Shown: positions 20,964 through 31,554 of the stretch, piece after piece
How positions within the stretch are numbered: the first letter of the stretch is position 1
Layout of the letters: the number at the start of each line of letters is the position of its first letter
Origin: Brevibacillus parabrevis
GTDB taxonomy: Bacteria > Bacillota > Bacilli > Brevibacillales > Brevibacillaceae
Direction: 5' to 3'
Length of the DNA: 64,000 nucleotides
Assembly (NCBI RefSeq): GCF_003710905.1
Contig: NZ_RHHV01000007.1
Location: 1-64,000, forward strand
The notes under the pieces: model-generated
Told to the model about the DNA's origin: nothing
Seen by the model: the letters and a program-made list of their open reading frames with translations, nothing else
Database searches by the model: none
Position numbers and translations under genes: made by a program

Positions 20964-22505
20964 ATGGCACAAAGACCGAAACCGGTAGCGCTGTTGATTT
21001 TGGATGGTTTTGCTTTGCGGAGCGAAACGTATGGCAATGCAGTAGCGCAAGCCAATAAACCGAACTTTGACCGCCTCTGGAACGAGTACCCTCATGCAAC
21101 GCTTGAAGCGAGTGGACTGGCTGTCGGCTTGCCGGAAGGGCAGATGGGGAACTCCGAGGTAGGGCACCTGAACATCGGTGCGGGCCGCGTTGTTTATCAA
21201 GATTTGACTCGCATCACCAAGTCGATTCGGGAAGGCGCCTTTTTTGAAAACGAGACGTTGATTGCTGCCATCGAGCACGCGAAGCAAAACGGCAAGAAGC
21301 TGCATCTGTTCGGGCTTTTGTCTGACGGAGGCGTGCACAGTCATATCGAGCATTTGTACGCGATTTTGGAGCTGGCCAAAAAGCAAAGCTTTGACCGCGT
21401 TTATATTCACGGCTTCCTCGACGGGCGAGACGTATCCCCGGACAGTGCCGTCGGATACATTGCGCAGCTGCAAGCGAAGATTGCGGAAATCGGCGTTGGT
21501 CAGATCGCAACGGTGCAAGGTCGCTACTACGCGATGGACCGCGACAAGCGTTGGGAGCGGGTAGAGAAAGCTTACCGCGCCATGGTGTATGCGGATGCTC
21601 CTGCCTATCACGACCCGATTCAGGCGGTCAAGGAATCCTATGAAAAGTCGATCATGGACGAATTTGTCATGCCGACGGTTATCCTTGGCGCTGACGACAA
21701 GCCTGTAGCGACGATCGAGAACGGAGATTCCATCATCTTTTACAACTTCCGCCCGGATCGTGCCATCCAAATCTCGCAAGCTTTTACGAACGATGATTTC
21801 CGCGGCTTTGATCGCGGAGAGAACCACCCGCGCGATCTGCACTTCGTCTGCCTGACGCATTTTTCCGAGACGGTGAACGGGTATGTCGCTTACAAGCCTT
21901 CCAACTTGGACAACACGTTGGGCGAGGTACTGGCGCAGCAAGGCTTGAAGCAGCTGCGCATCGCGGAGACGGAAAAATATCCGCACGTGACCTTCTTTTT
22001 CAGCGGCGGCCGCGAGCAGGAGTTTCCAGGCGAGAAGCGCATCCTGATTCCTTCGCCGAAAGTGGCGACGTACGACCTCCAGCCGGAAATGAGTGCGCCT
22101 GAACTGACAGACGCGGTCGTGGCGGAGATTGAAGCCGATCATTTCGATGCGATCATTCTCAACTTCGCCAACTGCGACATGGTGGGTCACTCCGGTAAAA
22201 TGGAGCCGACGATCAAAGCGGTGGAGACAGTCGACGCTTGCCTCGGTCGGGTCGTCGATGCGATTTTGGCCAAAGGCGGGGCGGCGATCGTCACGGCAGA
22301 CCACGGCAATGCGGATTTGATGCTGGATGCAGATGGGCGTCCGATCACTTCGCACAGCACGTACCCTGTGCCAGTCATTGTGACCAAAGCAGGCGCTACG
22401 CTCAGAGAAGACGGAGTTTTGGCCGATCTGTCGCCAACCTTGCTCGACCTTTTGGGAGCAGAACAGCCTGTTGAAATGACAGGGAAATCGTTACTTGCAA
22501 AATAG
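20964..22505 (+). CDS. gpmI: 2,3-bisphosphoglycerate-independent phosphoglycerate mutase
   Basis: A 513-residue two-metal alkaline-phosphatase-superfamily enzyme. Metal and catalytic motifs are visible: LLILDGF near the start, [13 protein letters not shown] (catalytic Ser), [26 protein letters not shown] and TADHGNAD. This Mn-dependent enzyme is typical of spore formers, where its pH sensitivity lets 3-phosphoglycerate build up in the forespore. AGGAGGAGGAGAAACAA precedes the ATG. Confidence 0.97.
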   Translation: MAQRPKPVALLILDGFALRSETYGNAVAQANKPNFDRLWNEYPHATLEASGLAVGLPEGQMGNSEVGHLNIGAGRVVYQDLTRITKSIREGAFFENETLIAAIEHAKQNGKKLHLFGLLSDGGVHSHIEHLYAILELAKKQSFDRVYIHGFLDGRDVSPDSAVGYIAQLQAKIAEIGVGQIATVQGRYYAMDRDKRWERVEKAYRAMVYADAPAYHDPIQAVKESYEKSIMDEFVMPTVILGADDKPVATIENGDSIIFYNFRPDRAIQISQAFTNDDFRGFDRGENHPRDLHFVCLTHFSETVNGYVAYKPSNLDNTLGEVLAQQGLKQLRIAETEKYPHVTFFFSGGREQEFPGEKRILIPSPKVATYDLQPEMSAPELTDAVVAEIEADHFDAIILNFANCDMVGHSGKMEPTIKAVETVDACLGRVVDAILAKGGAAIVTADHGNADLMLDADGRPITSHSTYPVPVIVTKAGATLREDGVLADLSPTLLDLLGAEQPVEMTGKSLLAK

Positions 22506-22515
22506 GCGTCTCTAA

Positions 22516-23880
<1,365 letters not shown>

Positions 23881-23891
23881 CGAAATACAAC

Positions 23892-23936
23892 GAAGCGATG
23901 CTTGTGCAGACGATGCGCAGGCATCGCTTCTTTTTG
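23892..23936 (+). terminator. terminator of the glycolytic operon
   Basis: GAAGCGATGC at 23892-23901 pairs with GCATCGCTTC at 23921-23930, followed by five T. Confidence 0.85.
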
Positions 23937-23937
23937 T

Positions 23938-24585
23938 TCAAGGAGCAGTCAGCCTGGGGCAGTTCGGAGGCAGGCGAAAGGGGGTACAGCTTAGCGGGAG
24001 CTTGCGGGGAGGAACGGGAATCGAATCGGACCGCGGAGTGCAGTGACGTCCCATCACCTGCAAAACGGCCTGGGCTTCGACCACCATTTCCAGGCAGGCA
24101 AAAGCATCGATTTCGATAAACCCCATCTGTGACAACAGTGCCGAATCAGCGCGACATTCAGCCGCTGCGATCCGGCAGGAGATGTTTTCCAGGTCCAAGG
24201 GGGGCGGCAGGCTGATCGCTGCCTGCTCTTCCAAAGCGAGCGGGACAGGAAGCTCAAAAAGCAAGTCGCCGTCTGCAAAAAAGAGAACAGAAACAGTTGC
24301 TTCGACGATAAATCGGGCAACAGCAATCGGCACACGCTGGCCGCCAACGATGTGAAAAGTCCGGTGCAAAGGGGCGTGGAGGTGGCAGCGGATAGGGGCA
24401 CAAGTGCAAGGGTCGTCTGGGGGCAGGCAGCTCACGGAGATCGCCATGCCGCTTTGCAGACAGTTTTTCAACTGAGTGAAAAAAGGCTCAGGAACCGGCA
24501 GCCGCGAGCGGGAATAGCTGGTCGTTAGCACCCAATCGTATATTTTTGGCAGACGAACGCACTCTTCGCGCATCTGGTGTGGCAT
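23938..24585 (-). CDS. cysteine- and proline-rich hypothetical (possible spore coat-type) protein
   Basis: A 215-residue protein. The start at 24585 follows AAGGAGGGAGCCAAA and gives an N-terminus MPHQMREECVRLPKIYDWV. Features are a Cys-rich loop (CLPPDDPCTCAPIRC near residue 55), a Pro-rich C-terminus, no signal peptide and no membrane span. A short N-terminal 'C-V-x-x-x-K-I-Y-D-W-V' opening occurs, to my recollection, in several uncharacterised spore-associated proteins, so a spore role is a guess. It overlaps the eno terminator on the opposite strand. Confidence 0.6.
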   Translation of the reverse strand: MPHQMREECVRLPKIYDWVLTTSYSRSRLPVPEPFFTQLKNCLQSGMAISVSCLPPDDPCTCAPIRCHLHAPLHRTFHIVGGQRVPIAVARFIVEATVSVLFFADGDLLFELPVPLALEEQAAISLPPPLDLENISCRIAAAECRADSALLSQMGFIEIDAFACLEMVVEAQAVLQVMGRHCTPRSDSIPVPPRKLPLSCTPFRLPPNCPRLTAP

Positions 24586-24701
24586 TTTGGCTCCCTCCTT
24601 TCTTTCCTTTCCCAAAGTCAATTCCAGTTAGCCCTTGCTATTGCATCTTATGAGCGAAGCAGGCAATGGGCATCAGCGGATGTTTTGCTTTTTCGCATGA
24701 A

Positions 24702-24742
24702 AAAAAGACTGCTCCTGGATAACAGGCAGGGGCAGTCTTTTC
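24702..24742 (-). terminator. terminator of the siderophore uptake operon
   Basis: An imperfect but long stem (AAGACTGCTCCTG with CAGGGGCAGTCTT) has a run of seven A on the + strand side, so it reads as a T-tailed terminator for the minus-strand permease-ATPase operon ending at 24757. Confidence 0.75.
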
Positions 24743-24756
24743 AGAGTAACGGTCGC

Positions 24757-25584
24757 TTACGACATCACTGCTTCTTTTGCTTTCGCGGTGTTGCCACCGA
24801 TGCGGCATTTGCTGTAAGGGATGCACATGGGAGTGCCGTACAACGGATCGAGTGTGATCTGGCAATCCATATCGAACACGGTGCGGACGAGATCGGTCGT
24901 CAAAATGTCTTCCGGCGCCCCTTCGGCCACAACCGTCTGATTGTGCACGGCGACAATATGGTGGGCGTAACGGCAAGCCAGATTCAAATCGTGAAGAACC
25001 ATCACAATCGTCCGCTGCTCAGTCTCGTTCAGTTCATACAACAGATCGAGAATTTCAATCTGATGCGACATGTCGAGGTACGTTGTCGGTTCATCGAGCA
25101 AAATCGTATCGGTGCCTTGAGCCAGCGTCATGGCGATCCAGGCTCGTTGGCGCTGACCGCCGGAGAGGCTGTCTACGGATCGGCTGGCCATTTCCGTCAG
25201 TTGAGTTGCTTCCAGCGCTTTCTTCACCATTTGCTCATCTTCTTCCGACCATTGCTGAAGCCAGTTTTGATAAGGGTAACGCCCCTGCTTGACCAACTGG
25301 TGAATACTCAAGCCTTCCGGTGCCGAAGGTCCTTGCGGGAGAATAGCCAGGCGCTTTGCTACTTCTTTTGTAGAGCGTTTGGCGATGGATTCGCCCTCAA
25401 GCAGAATGGCTCCTTCTTTTGGCTTTAGCAGGCGAGCGAGGGAGCGCAGCAGTGTCGATTTGCCGCTGCCGTTGCTGCCGATGAAAACCGTAATTTTTCC
25501 ACGCGGAATATTCAAGTCGAGCGCTTCGATGATGTTGCGTTCCCCGTAGGACAAGGTCAGTTTGCGGGTTTCCAAAGCTTGCAT
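24757..25584 (-). CDS. iron-siderophore ABC transporter ATP-binding protein
   Basis: A FecE/FhuC-type ATPase of 275 residues. Motifs in order: Walker A GSNGSGKST, Q-loop (AILPQG), signature LSGGQRQRAWIAM, Walker B TILLDEP, and the switch His (VLHDLN). The ATG at 25584 fits the family N-terminus (MQALETRKLTLSYGE) and follows AAGGAGTC; an upstream in-frame start would run into the permease gene. It follows two FecCD permease genes in one operon. Confidence 0.93.
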   Translation of the reverse strand: MQALETRKLTLSYGERNIIEALDLNIPRGKITVFIGSNGSGKSTLLRSLARLLKPKEGAILLEGESIAKRSTKEVAKRLAILPQGPSAPEGLSIHQLVKQGRYPYQNWLQQWSEEDEQMVKKALEATQLTEMASRSVDSLSGGQRQRAWIAMTLAQGTDTILLDEPTTYLDMSHQIEILDLLYELNETEQRTIVMVLHDLNLACRYAHHIVAVHNQTVVAEGAPEDILTTDLVRTVFDMDCQITLDPLYGTPMCIPYSKCRIGGNTAKAKEAVMS

Positions 25585-25603
25585 GAGGGCAAGACTCCTT
25601 TCG

Positions 25604-26638
25604 CTAACGATTTCGATTTTTGTACAGCAAATAGATGAAGAACGGAGCGCCAATCGCAGAAGTGAAAACCCCGACAGGCACTTCGATTGGAGAAAAAGCC
25701 ATGCGGGCGATCAGATCGGCAATCAGCACAATCACAGCGCCCAGGAATGCCGACAGAGGCAGGGCACCGCCAAAGGACGGCCCGATTAGCTGCTTGGCGA
25801 TATGCGGCGCGAGCAAAGCGACGAAGCTGATGTCTCCGCCTACAGAAACGGCTGTTCCGGTCAAAGCTGCACAAATCATGAGCAGCAGGAACCGATCCCA
25901 TTGGAGCGAGCTTCCCAGGCTTGTCGCCACGTCATCCCCGAGCTGCTGGATATTGACCCGTCGTGCCAAAACAGCCGCAACGACGATCAGGATGACGACC
26001 CATGGCAGGATCATGAACACATCGTTCCAGTCTACCCCGTAGATGCTTCCGGTCAACCAGAGCAAGGCTTTGTTTTGCAGCAAAAACGGACTGAACATGA
26101 TCAGGATCGTGACGAACGCGCCCGCAGCAATCTTGATTCCGACACCGATCATGACGAGGCGCATCGGCGTGACGCCTTTTTTCCAAGACAACGCGTATAA
26201 AAGAAACGTGGTCAGCAAGGCGCCGAGAAAAGCGGTAGGCGGCAGCCATTTGATGCTGACAGTATCGAAGACGAGCAAAAAGGCCACAGCCGCAACAGAA
26301 GCCCCTCCGGCTACGCCGAGAACGTCAGGTGAAGCGAGCGGGTTGCGGATAATTCCTTGCATGATCGCCCCGGCCGAAGCCAAGGCAGCACCGACCAGAA
26401 TCGCAGTCAGGATGCGGGGCAGGCGGAATTGCTGGACGATCAGAGCATTTTCATCAGAACCGATGCCGAGAAGGACTTTGACGACATCGAGTGGCGCAAT
26501 TTTCATCTCGCCCATGCCGAGACTGATCACCGTGACAGCGAGTGCAACCAGCAAAGCGATGCCGGAAAAAAGTACGGTTTTTTTATGCAGCTGAAAAGAC
26601 AGACGTTTGCCAAACCGCAGAGAGAGGTATGGTTTCAT
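25604..26638 (-). CDS. FecCD-family iron ABC transporter permease (second)
   Basis: A 344-residue polytopic permease of the BtuC/FecCD family with about ten helices. The family motifs RLPRILTAILVGAALASAGAIMQG and VGGDISFVALLAPHIAK (coupling-helix region) are clear. Its start overlaps the stop of the upstream permease by four bases (ATGA), indicating translational coupling. Together they should form a heterodimeric membrane pore. Confidence 0.93.
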   Translation of the reverse strand: MKPYLSLRFGKRLSFQLHKKTVLFSGIALLVALAVTVISLGMGEMKIAPLDVVKVLLGIGSDENALIVQQFRLPRILTAILVGAALASAGAIMQGIIRNPLASPDVLGVAGGASVAAVAFLLVFDTVSIKWLPPTAFLGALLTTFLLYALSWKKGVTPMRLVMIGVGIKIAAGAFVTILIMFSPFLLQNKALLWLTGSIYGVDWNDVFMILPWVVILIVVAAVLARRVNIQQLGDDVATSLGSSLQWDRFLLLMICAALTGTAVSVGGDISFVALLAPHIAKQLIGPSFGGALPLSAFLGAVIVLIADLIARMAFSPIEVPVGVFTSAIGAPFFIYLLYKNRNR

Positions 26639-27645
26639 TCCTTATCCAGCCCCTTTCGTGCGACATAGATGAAGAACGGCACACCGATCAGGGCTGTCAT
26701 GACACCGATAGGAACCTCGGCTGGCATGGCGATAAAGCGCGCGCCGATATCGGCGAGTAGCAACAGGATCGAGCCGAGCAGGCCGCTGTACAGAAGCACC
26801 CAGTGTGTTTCGATTCCAACGAGATAGCGAGCCAGATGCGGCGTGACGAGCCCGACAAAGCCGATCGGCCCTGCAACCGCAACGGCGCAGCCGGAAAGCA
26901 GAACGATGACCACACCTGTCGAAAGCTTGACTAGCAGTGTGCGCTGCCCAAGCCCTTTTGCCACATCATCACCCATGAGCAGCGTCTGAATCGGACGGGC
27001 CAACAGGAAGGCGGCAATCCAGGCAAAGACCATATAAGGAAAGACGGTTGCCAAATACTCCAGCTTTCTTCCCCCGACAGAGCCAGCCAACCAGAAAAGC
27101 ACCTCGTCGGCAGCTTTTTCATTCAAGACCATCATGGCGTGACGAATCGAAGCGGCCAAAGCCGTAATCGCCGCACCCGCAAGCACTAGCTTGACAGGCG
27201 TAAGGCCGTCTCTGCCAAACGAGCCGAGCAAGTAGACGACAAATCCGGCGACTGCCGCCCCCAGAAAGGCAATCCAGGTAAACTCCGTCAGCGAACTGAT
27301 CCCGACAAAGGTAACGGCAAAAACGACAAAGAGAGAAGCGCCTGCGTTCAGTCCGAATAACTCGACATCTGCAACAGGGTTTCTCGTTAACGATTGAAGC
27401 AGGGTCCCGGCCAGGCCGAGACAAAAGCCTACCGTCAGCGCGTTCAGCACGCGGGGAACCCGAACTTCTTTAATGACAATATGTTCGTTCGAACCGTTGA
27501 AATGGGTGTAGGCGTCGATTGCGTTTTGCCAGCTGGTGTCAATTACGCCAAAAACGAGGCTGGCATAGCTAAGGTAAAGCAAGAGCAGAATGGCGACAAC
27601 CACTCCCAGAATCTTCCGAATGTTACTTGCGAGTAAACAATTCAT
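26635..27645 (-). CDS. FecCD-family iron ABC transporter permease (first)
   Basis: A 336-residue BtuC/FecCD permease. The conserved RVPRVLNALTVGFCLGLAGTLLQSLTRNP and AVAGPIGFVGLVTPHLAR segments are present. First gene of the minus-strand operon, divergent from the binding-protein gene with about 200 bases and a Fur box between, so iron starvation should induce both directions. Confidence 0.93.
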   Translation of the reverse strand: MNCLLASNIRKILGVVVAILLLLYLSYASLVFGVIDTSWQNAIDAYTHFNGSNEHIVIKEVRVPRVLNALTVGFCLGLAGTLLQSLTRNPVADVELFGLNAGASLFVVFAVTFVGISSLTEFTWIAFLGAAVAGFVVYLLGSFGRDGLTPVKLVLAGAAITALAASIRHAMMVLNEKAADEVLFWLAGSVGGRKLEYLATVFPYMVFAWIAAFLLARPIQTLLMGDDVAKGLGQRTLLVKLSTGVVIVLLSGCAVAVAGPIGFVGLVTPHLARYLVGIETHWVLLYSGLLGSILLLLADIGARFIAMPAEVPIGVMTALIGVPFFIYVARKGLDKE

Positions 27646-27743
27646 GAGGGCTACATCCTTATCTATTTCTTGTTGTTCTGTTTTGTTAACGATTCCGCCA
27701 CAATGCTAAGTTTAGAGCCAGCTCGGATATGTGTCAATGATGC

Positions 27744-27758
27744 TGATAGTCATTATCA
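27744..27758. promoter_or_regulatory. Fur box
   Basis: TGATAGT-C-ATTATCA matches the 7-1-7 Fur consensus TGATAAT-N-ATTATCA with one mismatch. It lies between the divergent siderophore permease and binding-protein genes and can control both. Confidence 0.8.
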
Positions 27759-27852
27759 TTTTATGCTTGACTGTGGCCATGCATAAAGGTAGGATAGTCA
27801 ATGTCTTTGACTCACATTTTCCATAGACAAAAATCAAGGGGGTCCTCACATC

Positions 27853-28863
27853 ATGTTTTCTCGTACATATCGGACCGCAGGCGGTAAAGCGTTCTTCGCC
27901 GTTTTGATGGCGCTGTTGCTGATCGTCACAGGTTGTGGCACACCGCAAGCAACAGAGCAAAAACCGGCAGAACAGAAGCCTGCTGACCAAGCTACAGGCA
28001 ACTCCAACGGTTCCGGCCAATCTTATACAGTAAAACACGCGATGGGCGAAACCACAATCAAAGGTACTCCGGAACGCGTCGTTATGCTGACCAACCAAGG
28101 TACTGAAACATTGATGGCGCTTGGCGTAAAGCCGGTAGGTGCAGTTGGTTCGACTATTGACCCGACTCAATTTTACGACTTTACCAAATCTTTCCTCGAA
28201 GGAACGAAGTCGGTTGGTACGGAAAGCCAGCCAAACCTGGAAGCAATCGCTGCGCTGAAGCCAGACTTGATTCTCGGTATGAAGTTCCGTCATGAGAAAA
28301 TTTACCAACAACTGTCCGCTATCGCACCAACTGTATTCGTAGAAGAACCGCGCGGCGACTGGAAAGCAAACTTCAACTTGTACGCAGAAGCGGTAAACAA
28401 AAAAGCGGAAGGCGAGAAAGTCATCGCTGACTGGAACAAACGCGTAGCAGACTTCAAGGAAAAAGCGGGCGACAAGCTGAAAACGCAAATTTCCGTCGTA
28501 CGCTTCATGCCTGGTAAAGTGCGTATTTACTACAAAGACACTTTCACTGGCTCCATTTTCAAAGACTTGGGCCTGGCTCGTCCAGCATCCCAGGACAAAG
28601 AAGAGTTCGCAGCAGAAGTAACCAAAGAGCGCATTCCGGAAATGGACGGCGACATCATGTTCTACTTCACGTATGAGCCAGGCAAAGGAGAAGCTTCCAA
28701 GCTGGAGCAAGAATGGACGAACGATCCGCTCTGGAAAAACCTGAATGTCGTAAAAGCTGGCAAGGCGTTCAAAGTGGATGATACGATCTGGAACACTTCC
28801 GGCGGCGTAATCGCGGCTAACAAAGTGCTGGATGAGCTGGAAGGCTACATCATCGGCAAATAA
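27853..28863 (+). CDS. iron-siderophore ABC transporter binding lipoprotein
   Basis: A 336-residue type III periplasmic-binding lipoprotein (FecB/FhuD group). The signal peptide ends with a lipobox (VTG-C at about residue 27), followed by a low-complexity linker (EQKPAEQKPADQ) and a two-lobed fold with the long connecting helix. CAAGGGGGTCCTCACATC precedes the ATG. It is the ligand-recognising partner of the divergent permease operon. The exact siderophore cannot be read. Confidence 0.92.
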   Translation: MFSRTYRTAGGKAFFAVLMALLLIVTGCGTPQATEQKPAEQKPADQATGNSNGSGQSYTVKHAMGETTIKGTPERVVMLTNQGTETLMALGVKPVGAVGSTIDPTQFYDFTKSFLEGTKSVGTESQPNLEAIAALKPDLILGMKFRHEKIYQQLSAIAPTVFVEEPRGDWKANFNLYAEAVNKKAEGEKVIADWNKRVADFKEKAGDKLKTQISVVRFMPGKVRIYYKDTFTGSIFKDLGLARPASQDKEEFAAEVTKERIPEMDGDIMFYFTYEPGKGEASKLEQEWTNDPLWKNLNVVKAGKAFKVDDTIWNTSGGVIAANKVLDELEGYIIGK

Positions 28864-28873
28864 GCTGGAAAGC

Positions 28874-28907
28874 AAAAAGACGGGGGCGGGTGCCCTCGTC
28901 TTTTTTT
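28874..28907. terminator. terminator after the binding-protein gene
   Basis: GACGGGGGC pairs with GCCCTCGTC, with AAAAA before and seven T after. It can also end the convergent anti-sigma gene. Confidence 0.82.
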
Positions 28908-28926
28908 GCGTACAAAATGGTGCTGA

Positions 28927-30180
28927 TCAGCCTGCCATGTTGTTGATCGTGCCGCGCGGATAGTAAATGTTGACGTGATCGATGTAGAGTTTCTCCGGTT
29001 TGCCGCCCGTTCCGCTAAAGATGATTTTCAACTCGTAGTCAGGCGTAACTTTGTACGTGTAGATGGTTTCACCTGCTGTGGTCGTGACATTGTTCGGCTT
29101 GCCCAACGTTTGCAGAACTTCCGCTTGGCTGATTGCTTGCAGGCGTGCATCGTAGGAGCGAATATCCACGACTTGCATGCCTTTGTTGAAGGCGAAGACC
29201 AATCCTTTGTCCATGTAGGTATTGTAGGTAATTCCATTGAAGGTCGCGACGATATCTGGTTTGCCGATCTGTTTTTCGATGTCATCAAATAAGTCTTTTT
29301 CGACGCGATATTCGCTGCCGAAAGTTTGCCCGTTTTTGGCCAGATCGCGGATGCTTTGCAAAATATCGGCATTGCTTCCGTACAGCATCAGGTTTTTGTT
29401 GCCTTGCGGGTAGTAGACGTTGTAGCGAACCAGGACGAGATCCTTGGCACTGGCGGTTTTCTTGCCTTGGAAGATAAACTTGATTTGGTATTTGTCTGTT
29501 ACGTCGTATGTGTAAATCGTTTTACCGGCGAACTCGGAAATACGGCCGGGTTTTCCCATCGCCTTTTCCACCATGTCCGCATTGAGTTTCGCCAAGCGGG
29601 GATCGTTCGTGCGGATATCGACCACCTGCATGCCTTTGTTGTAGCCGAACACGACACCGCGTTTGGCATAGGTGGAGTAGGTCAGGCCGTTTGCCTGATC
29701 GGTATGATCCGGCTTGCCCCAGTCTTTTTCGACTTGATCAAAAACAGTCTGCTCCACGCTGTAGGGAACCTCAATCACTTTGCCTTTTTCGGCGTCTTTG
29801 CGGATGAGCGGCAGCAATTGCTCCGATTGCGGCTGAACAGGCGCAGGGGTTACGGCATTTCCTTTTCCAGCCGCTGGGCCAGGGGAAGCAGAAGTCGAGC
29901 CGGGCGTGTTGCTTGTGATTGATTCCGGCATGGTGCTTTGCTGGTTGTTGCTGATAAGGGTCGCTCCCATCCAGATCGTCGCCGCCAGAACAGAGCATAC
30001 GGCCAAGCCTTTACCCAGAGCAGAAAAGCGGCCGGGGGAAGCGGCTGTTCGTTTAGGCAAGGAATGAGTGTCAGTCGAGCGGATCGTGGAGATGATTTCC
30101 TGTTTTTTATCCTGGTTCATTTTCATGTCAGGTAGTCCTTTCATGTCGTTTAGAAGCTGGTCGTCTGTTTTAGATGGCAT
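28927..30180 (-). CDS. membrane anti-sigma-factor-like protein with two DUF4309-like (YjgB) repeats
   Basis: A 417-residue protein. The first about 55 residues are hydrophilic and cytoplasmic, a single membrane span follows (GLAVCSVLAATIWMGATLI), then a Pro/Thr/Gln linker, then two homologous outer domains (about 140-270 and 280-410). Each repeat has FD.(I/V)EK..GKPD, then a shared FNKGMQVVDIR-type core, then GKP..., IYTY.V...Y.(I/L)K.IF.G. Its ATG overlaps the end of the sigma gene by 11 bases, which is the usual layout of a sigma factor and its membrane anti-sigma. The outer domains may sense an envelope signal. Confidence 0.8.
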   Translation of the reverse strand: MPSKTDDQLLNDMKGLPDMKMNQDKKQEIISTIRSTDTHSLPKRTAASPGRFSALGKGLAVCSVLAATIWMGATLISNNQQSTMPESITSNTPGSTSASPGPAAGKGNAVTPAPVQPQSEQLLPLIRKDAEKGKVIEVPYSVEQTVFDQVEKDWGKPDHTDQANGLTYSTYAKRGVVFGYNKGMQVVDIRTNDPRLAKLNADMVEKAMGKPGRISEFAGKTIYTYDVTDKYQIKFIFQGKKTASAKDLVLVRYNVYYPQGNKNLMLYGSNADILQSIRDLAKNGQTFGSEYRVEKDLFDDIEKQIGKPDIVATFNGITYNTYMDKGLVFAFNKGMQVVDIRSYDARLQAISQAEVLQTLGKPNNVTTTAGETIYTYKVTPDYELKIIFSGTGGKPEKLYIDHVNIYYPRGTINNMAG

Positions 30181-30694
30181 CGCCTACCATCTCCTTTCTG
30201 TCTTGCATCAAATGCTCTTTTACCGCCTTCATGGCCCGGTGCATGGTCACGTTTACTTTGTTTTCCGACCAGTCGAGAATTTCGGCCGTTTCTTTGGGAG
30301 ATAACCCCTTTATCCCGCGCAGGATCAATACTTCGCGATAAGCGGGCTTCATTTTTCTGACGGCTTGGTACAGGGCTTGCTGTTCGGCGTGCAGATGCAA
30401 AATTTCCTCCGGCGTTTTTGCTTCCGATTGAACCCCGGCAAGCCATTTGTCCGGCAGCCAGTTGCGCAGCCGATTTTTGCGGGCAAAGTCGATCGCTGTA
30501 TGTCTGGCGATGGTGAGCAGCCATGTTTTCGGTTGCGATCGGCCTTCGAATGACTCCAGTGACCGCAGCGCCTTGAGGAACACATCCTGGACAAGATCCT
30601 CCACGTCCTTGTTTCCGGTGTAGTAGACGAGGAACTTGTAGATGTCGTCGCTATAGCGCAGAAACCATTGCTCGATGATGCTGTTTTTGTCCAT
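30170..30694 (-). CDS. ECF-type RNA polymerase sigma factor (SigX-like)
   Basis: A 174-residue sigma-70 family ECF factor. Region 2 is IYKFLVYYTGNKDVEDLVQDVFLKALRSLESF...KTWLLTIARHTAIDFARK; region 4 is PAYREVLILRGIKGLSPKETAEIL...NKVNVTMHRAMK. This resembles B. subtilis SigX. The start at 30694 is chosen for AAAAGGTGGTTCAGCT upstream and the family N-terminus. It is followed by a coupled anti-sigma gene and preceded by an ECF-type promoter, so autoregulation is likely. Confidence 0.9.
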   Translation of the reverse strand: MDKNSIIEQWFLRYSDDIYKFLVYYTGNKDVEDLVQDVFLKALRSLESFEGRSQPKTWLLTIARHTAIDFARKNRLRNWLPDKWLAGVQSEAKTPEEILHLHAEQQALYQAVRKMKPAYREVLILRGIKGLSPKETAEILDWSENKVNVTMHRAMKAVKEHLMQDRKEMVGDAI

Positions 30695-30730
30695 AGCTGA
30701 ACCACCTTTTATGCTTTCTACTTGTAATTT

Positions 30731-30756
30731 GACGACCAAGGCGTGCTTTCATTACA
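30731..30756 (-). promoter_or_regulatory. ECF-type promoter of the sigma/anti-sigma operon
   Basis: On the minus strand TGTAAT (30756-30751), a 16-base spacer and CGTC (30734-30731) match the TGTAAC-N16-CGWC pattern of SigX/SigW-type promoters. It lies 37-62 bases upstream of the sigma gene. Confidence 0.6.
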
Positions 30757-30764
30757 AAAGACGA

Positions 30765-30797
30765 AAAAAACTGCCGGAAACATGACCGACAGTTTTT
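30765..30797 (-). terminator. terminator of the FetAB-like operon
   Basis: AAAAACTGCCGG pairs with CCGACAGTTTTT, with a T run on the minus strand, directly after the permease stop at 30808. Confidence 0.78.
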
Positions 30798-30807
30798 GGA
30801 AAGAACG

Positions 30808-31554
30808 TTATGAGTGCAGCATGGAATCGCGTGTAAACCAGAGCCGATAGCTCAGCATGCTGATCAGAACGGCGGAGACAGCAGCAGACGAGCTGAAGCT
30901 GAGCATGATGAGAATCTGGTAACGAACAGCTTCGATGGGACTGGCGCCAGCAATAATCATCCCCGTCATCATGCCGGGCAACTGGACAAGCCCAATCGTT
31001 TTCATCGTATCAAAAGTAGGGATCATGCTTGCTTTCACGGCGCGCTTGAGGACGATTTGCACCGCTTGCCGGGTAGTCGCTCCCAGGCACAAAAGCGCCT
31101 CGATCTCGCCGCGCGAGGTTTCCACTTCCCTGTTCATATGGGTAAGAAACAGGCTGCAAACGATCATGGAGCTGCCGATAATCATGCCGCTCATCGGAAT
31201 CAGGTACTGAGGTGTCGGCGAAACCAGTCCGAGCGTCACCAACAGTCCCATGGTGACCAGTTCCGTGAGCGCAAGCGAAAGAGCGATGCGTCCAAAAATA
31301 CCGCGCAGCTTTTTCGCTTTGCTCGCCGCGTTCCAGGAGGCGACGGCAATCATCATGGCGATGAGCAGCAAAATGAACAAGATGCTGTCCGAATGAAAGA
31401 CGAAATGCAACACGTAGCCAATCGCCAAAAGTTGCAGCGTCGAGCGGATCGTGCCGACGGCAATTTCCTTTTCCAGCCCAAGCCGCTGCCACAAGGAGAG
31501 GAGGAGGGCAATCAGTACGAAGGCAAATGCGATCCAGATCGATGTATACGTCAT
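30808..31554 (-). CDS. FetB-like (YbbM/UPF0014) ABC permease
   Basis: A 248-residue membrane protein of the UPF0014/FetB family: about six or seven hydrophobic segments, with ELVTMGLLVTL in an internal helix and the family's IVLKRAVKASMIPTFDTMKTIGLVQLPGMMTGMI stretch near residue 170. E. coli FetAB exports iron and helps under oxidative stress. Its start overlaps the ATPase stop by four bases. Iron export here is inferred only. Confidence 0.9.
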   Translation of the reverse strand: MTYTSIWIAFAFVLIALLLSLWQRLGLEKEIAVGTIRSTLQLLAIGYVLHFVFHSDSILFILLLIAMMIAVASWNAASKAKKLRGIFGRIALSLALTELVTMGLLVTLGLVSPTPQYLIPMSGMIIGSSMIVCSLFLTHMNREVETSRGEIEALLCLGATTRQAVQIVLKRAVKASMIPTFDTMKTIGLVQLPGMMTGMIIAGASPIEAVRYQILIMLSFSSSAAVSAVLISMLSYRLWFTRDSMLHS

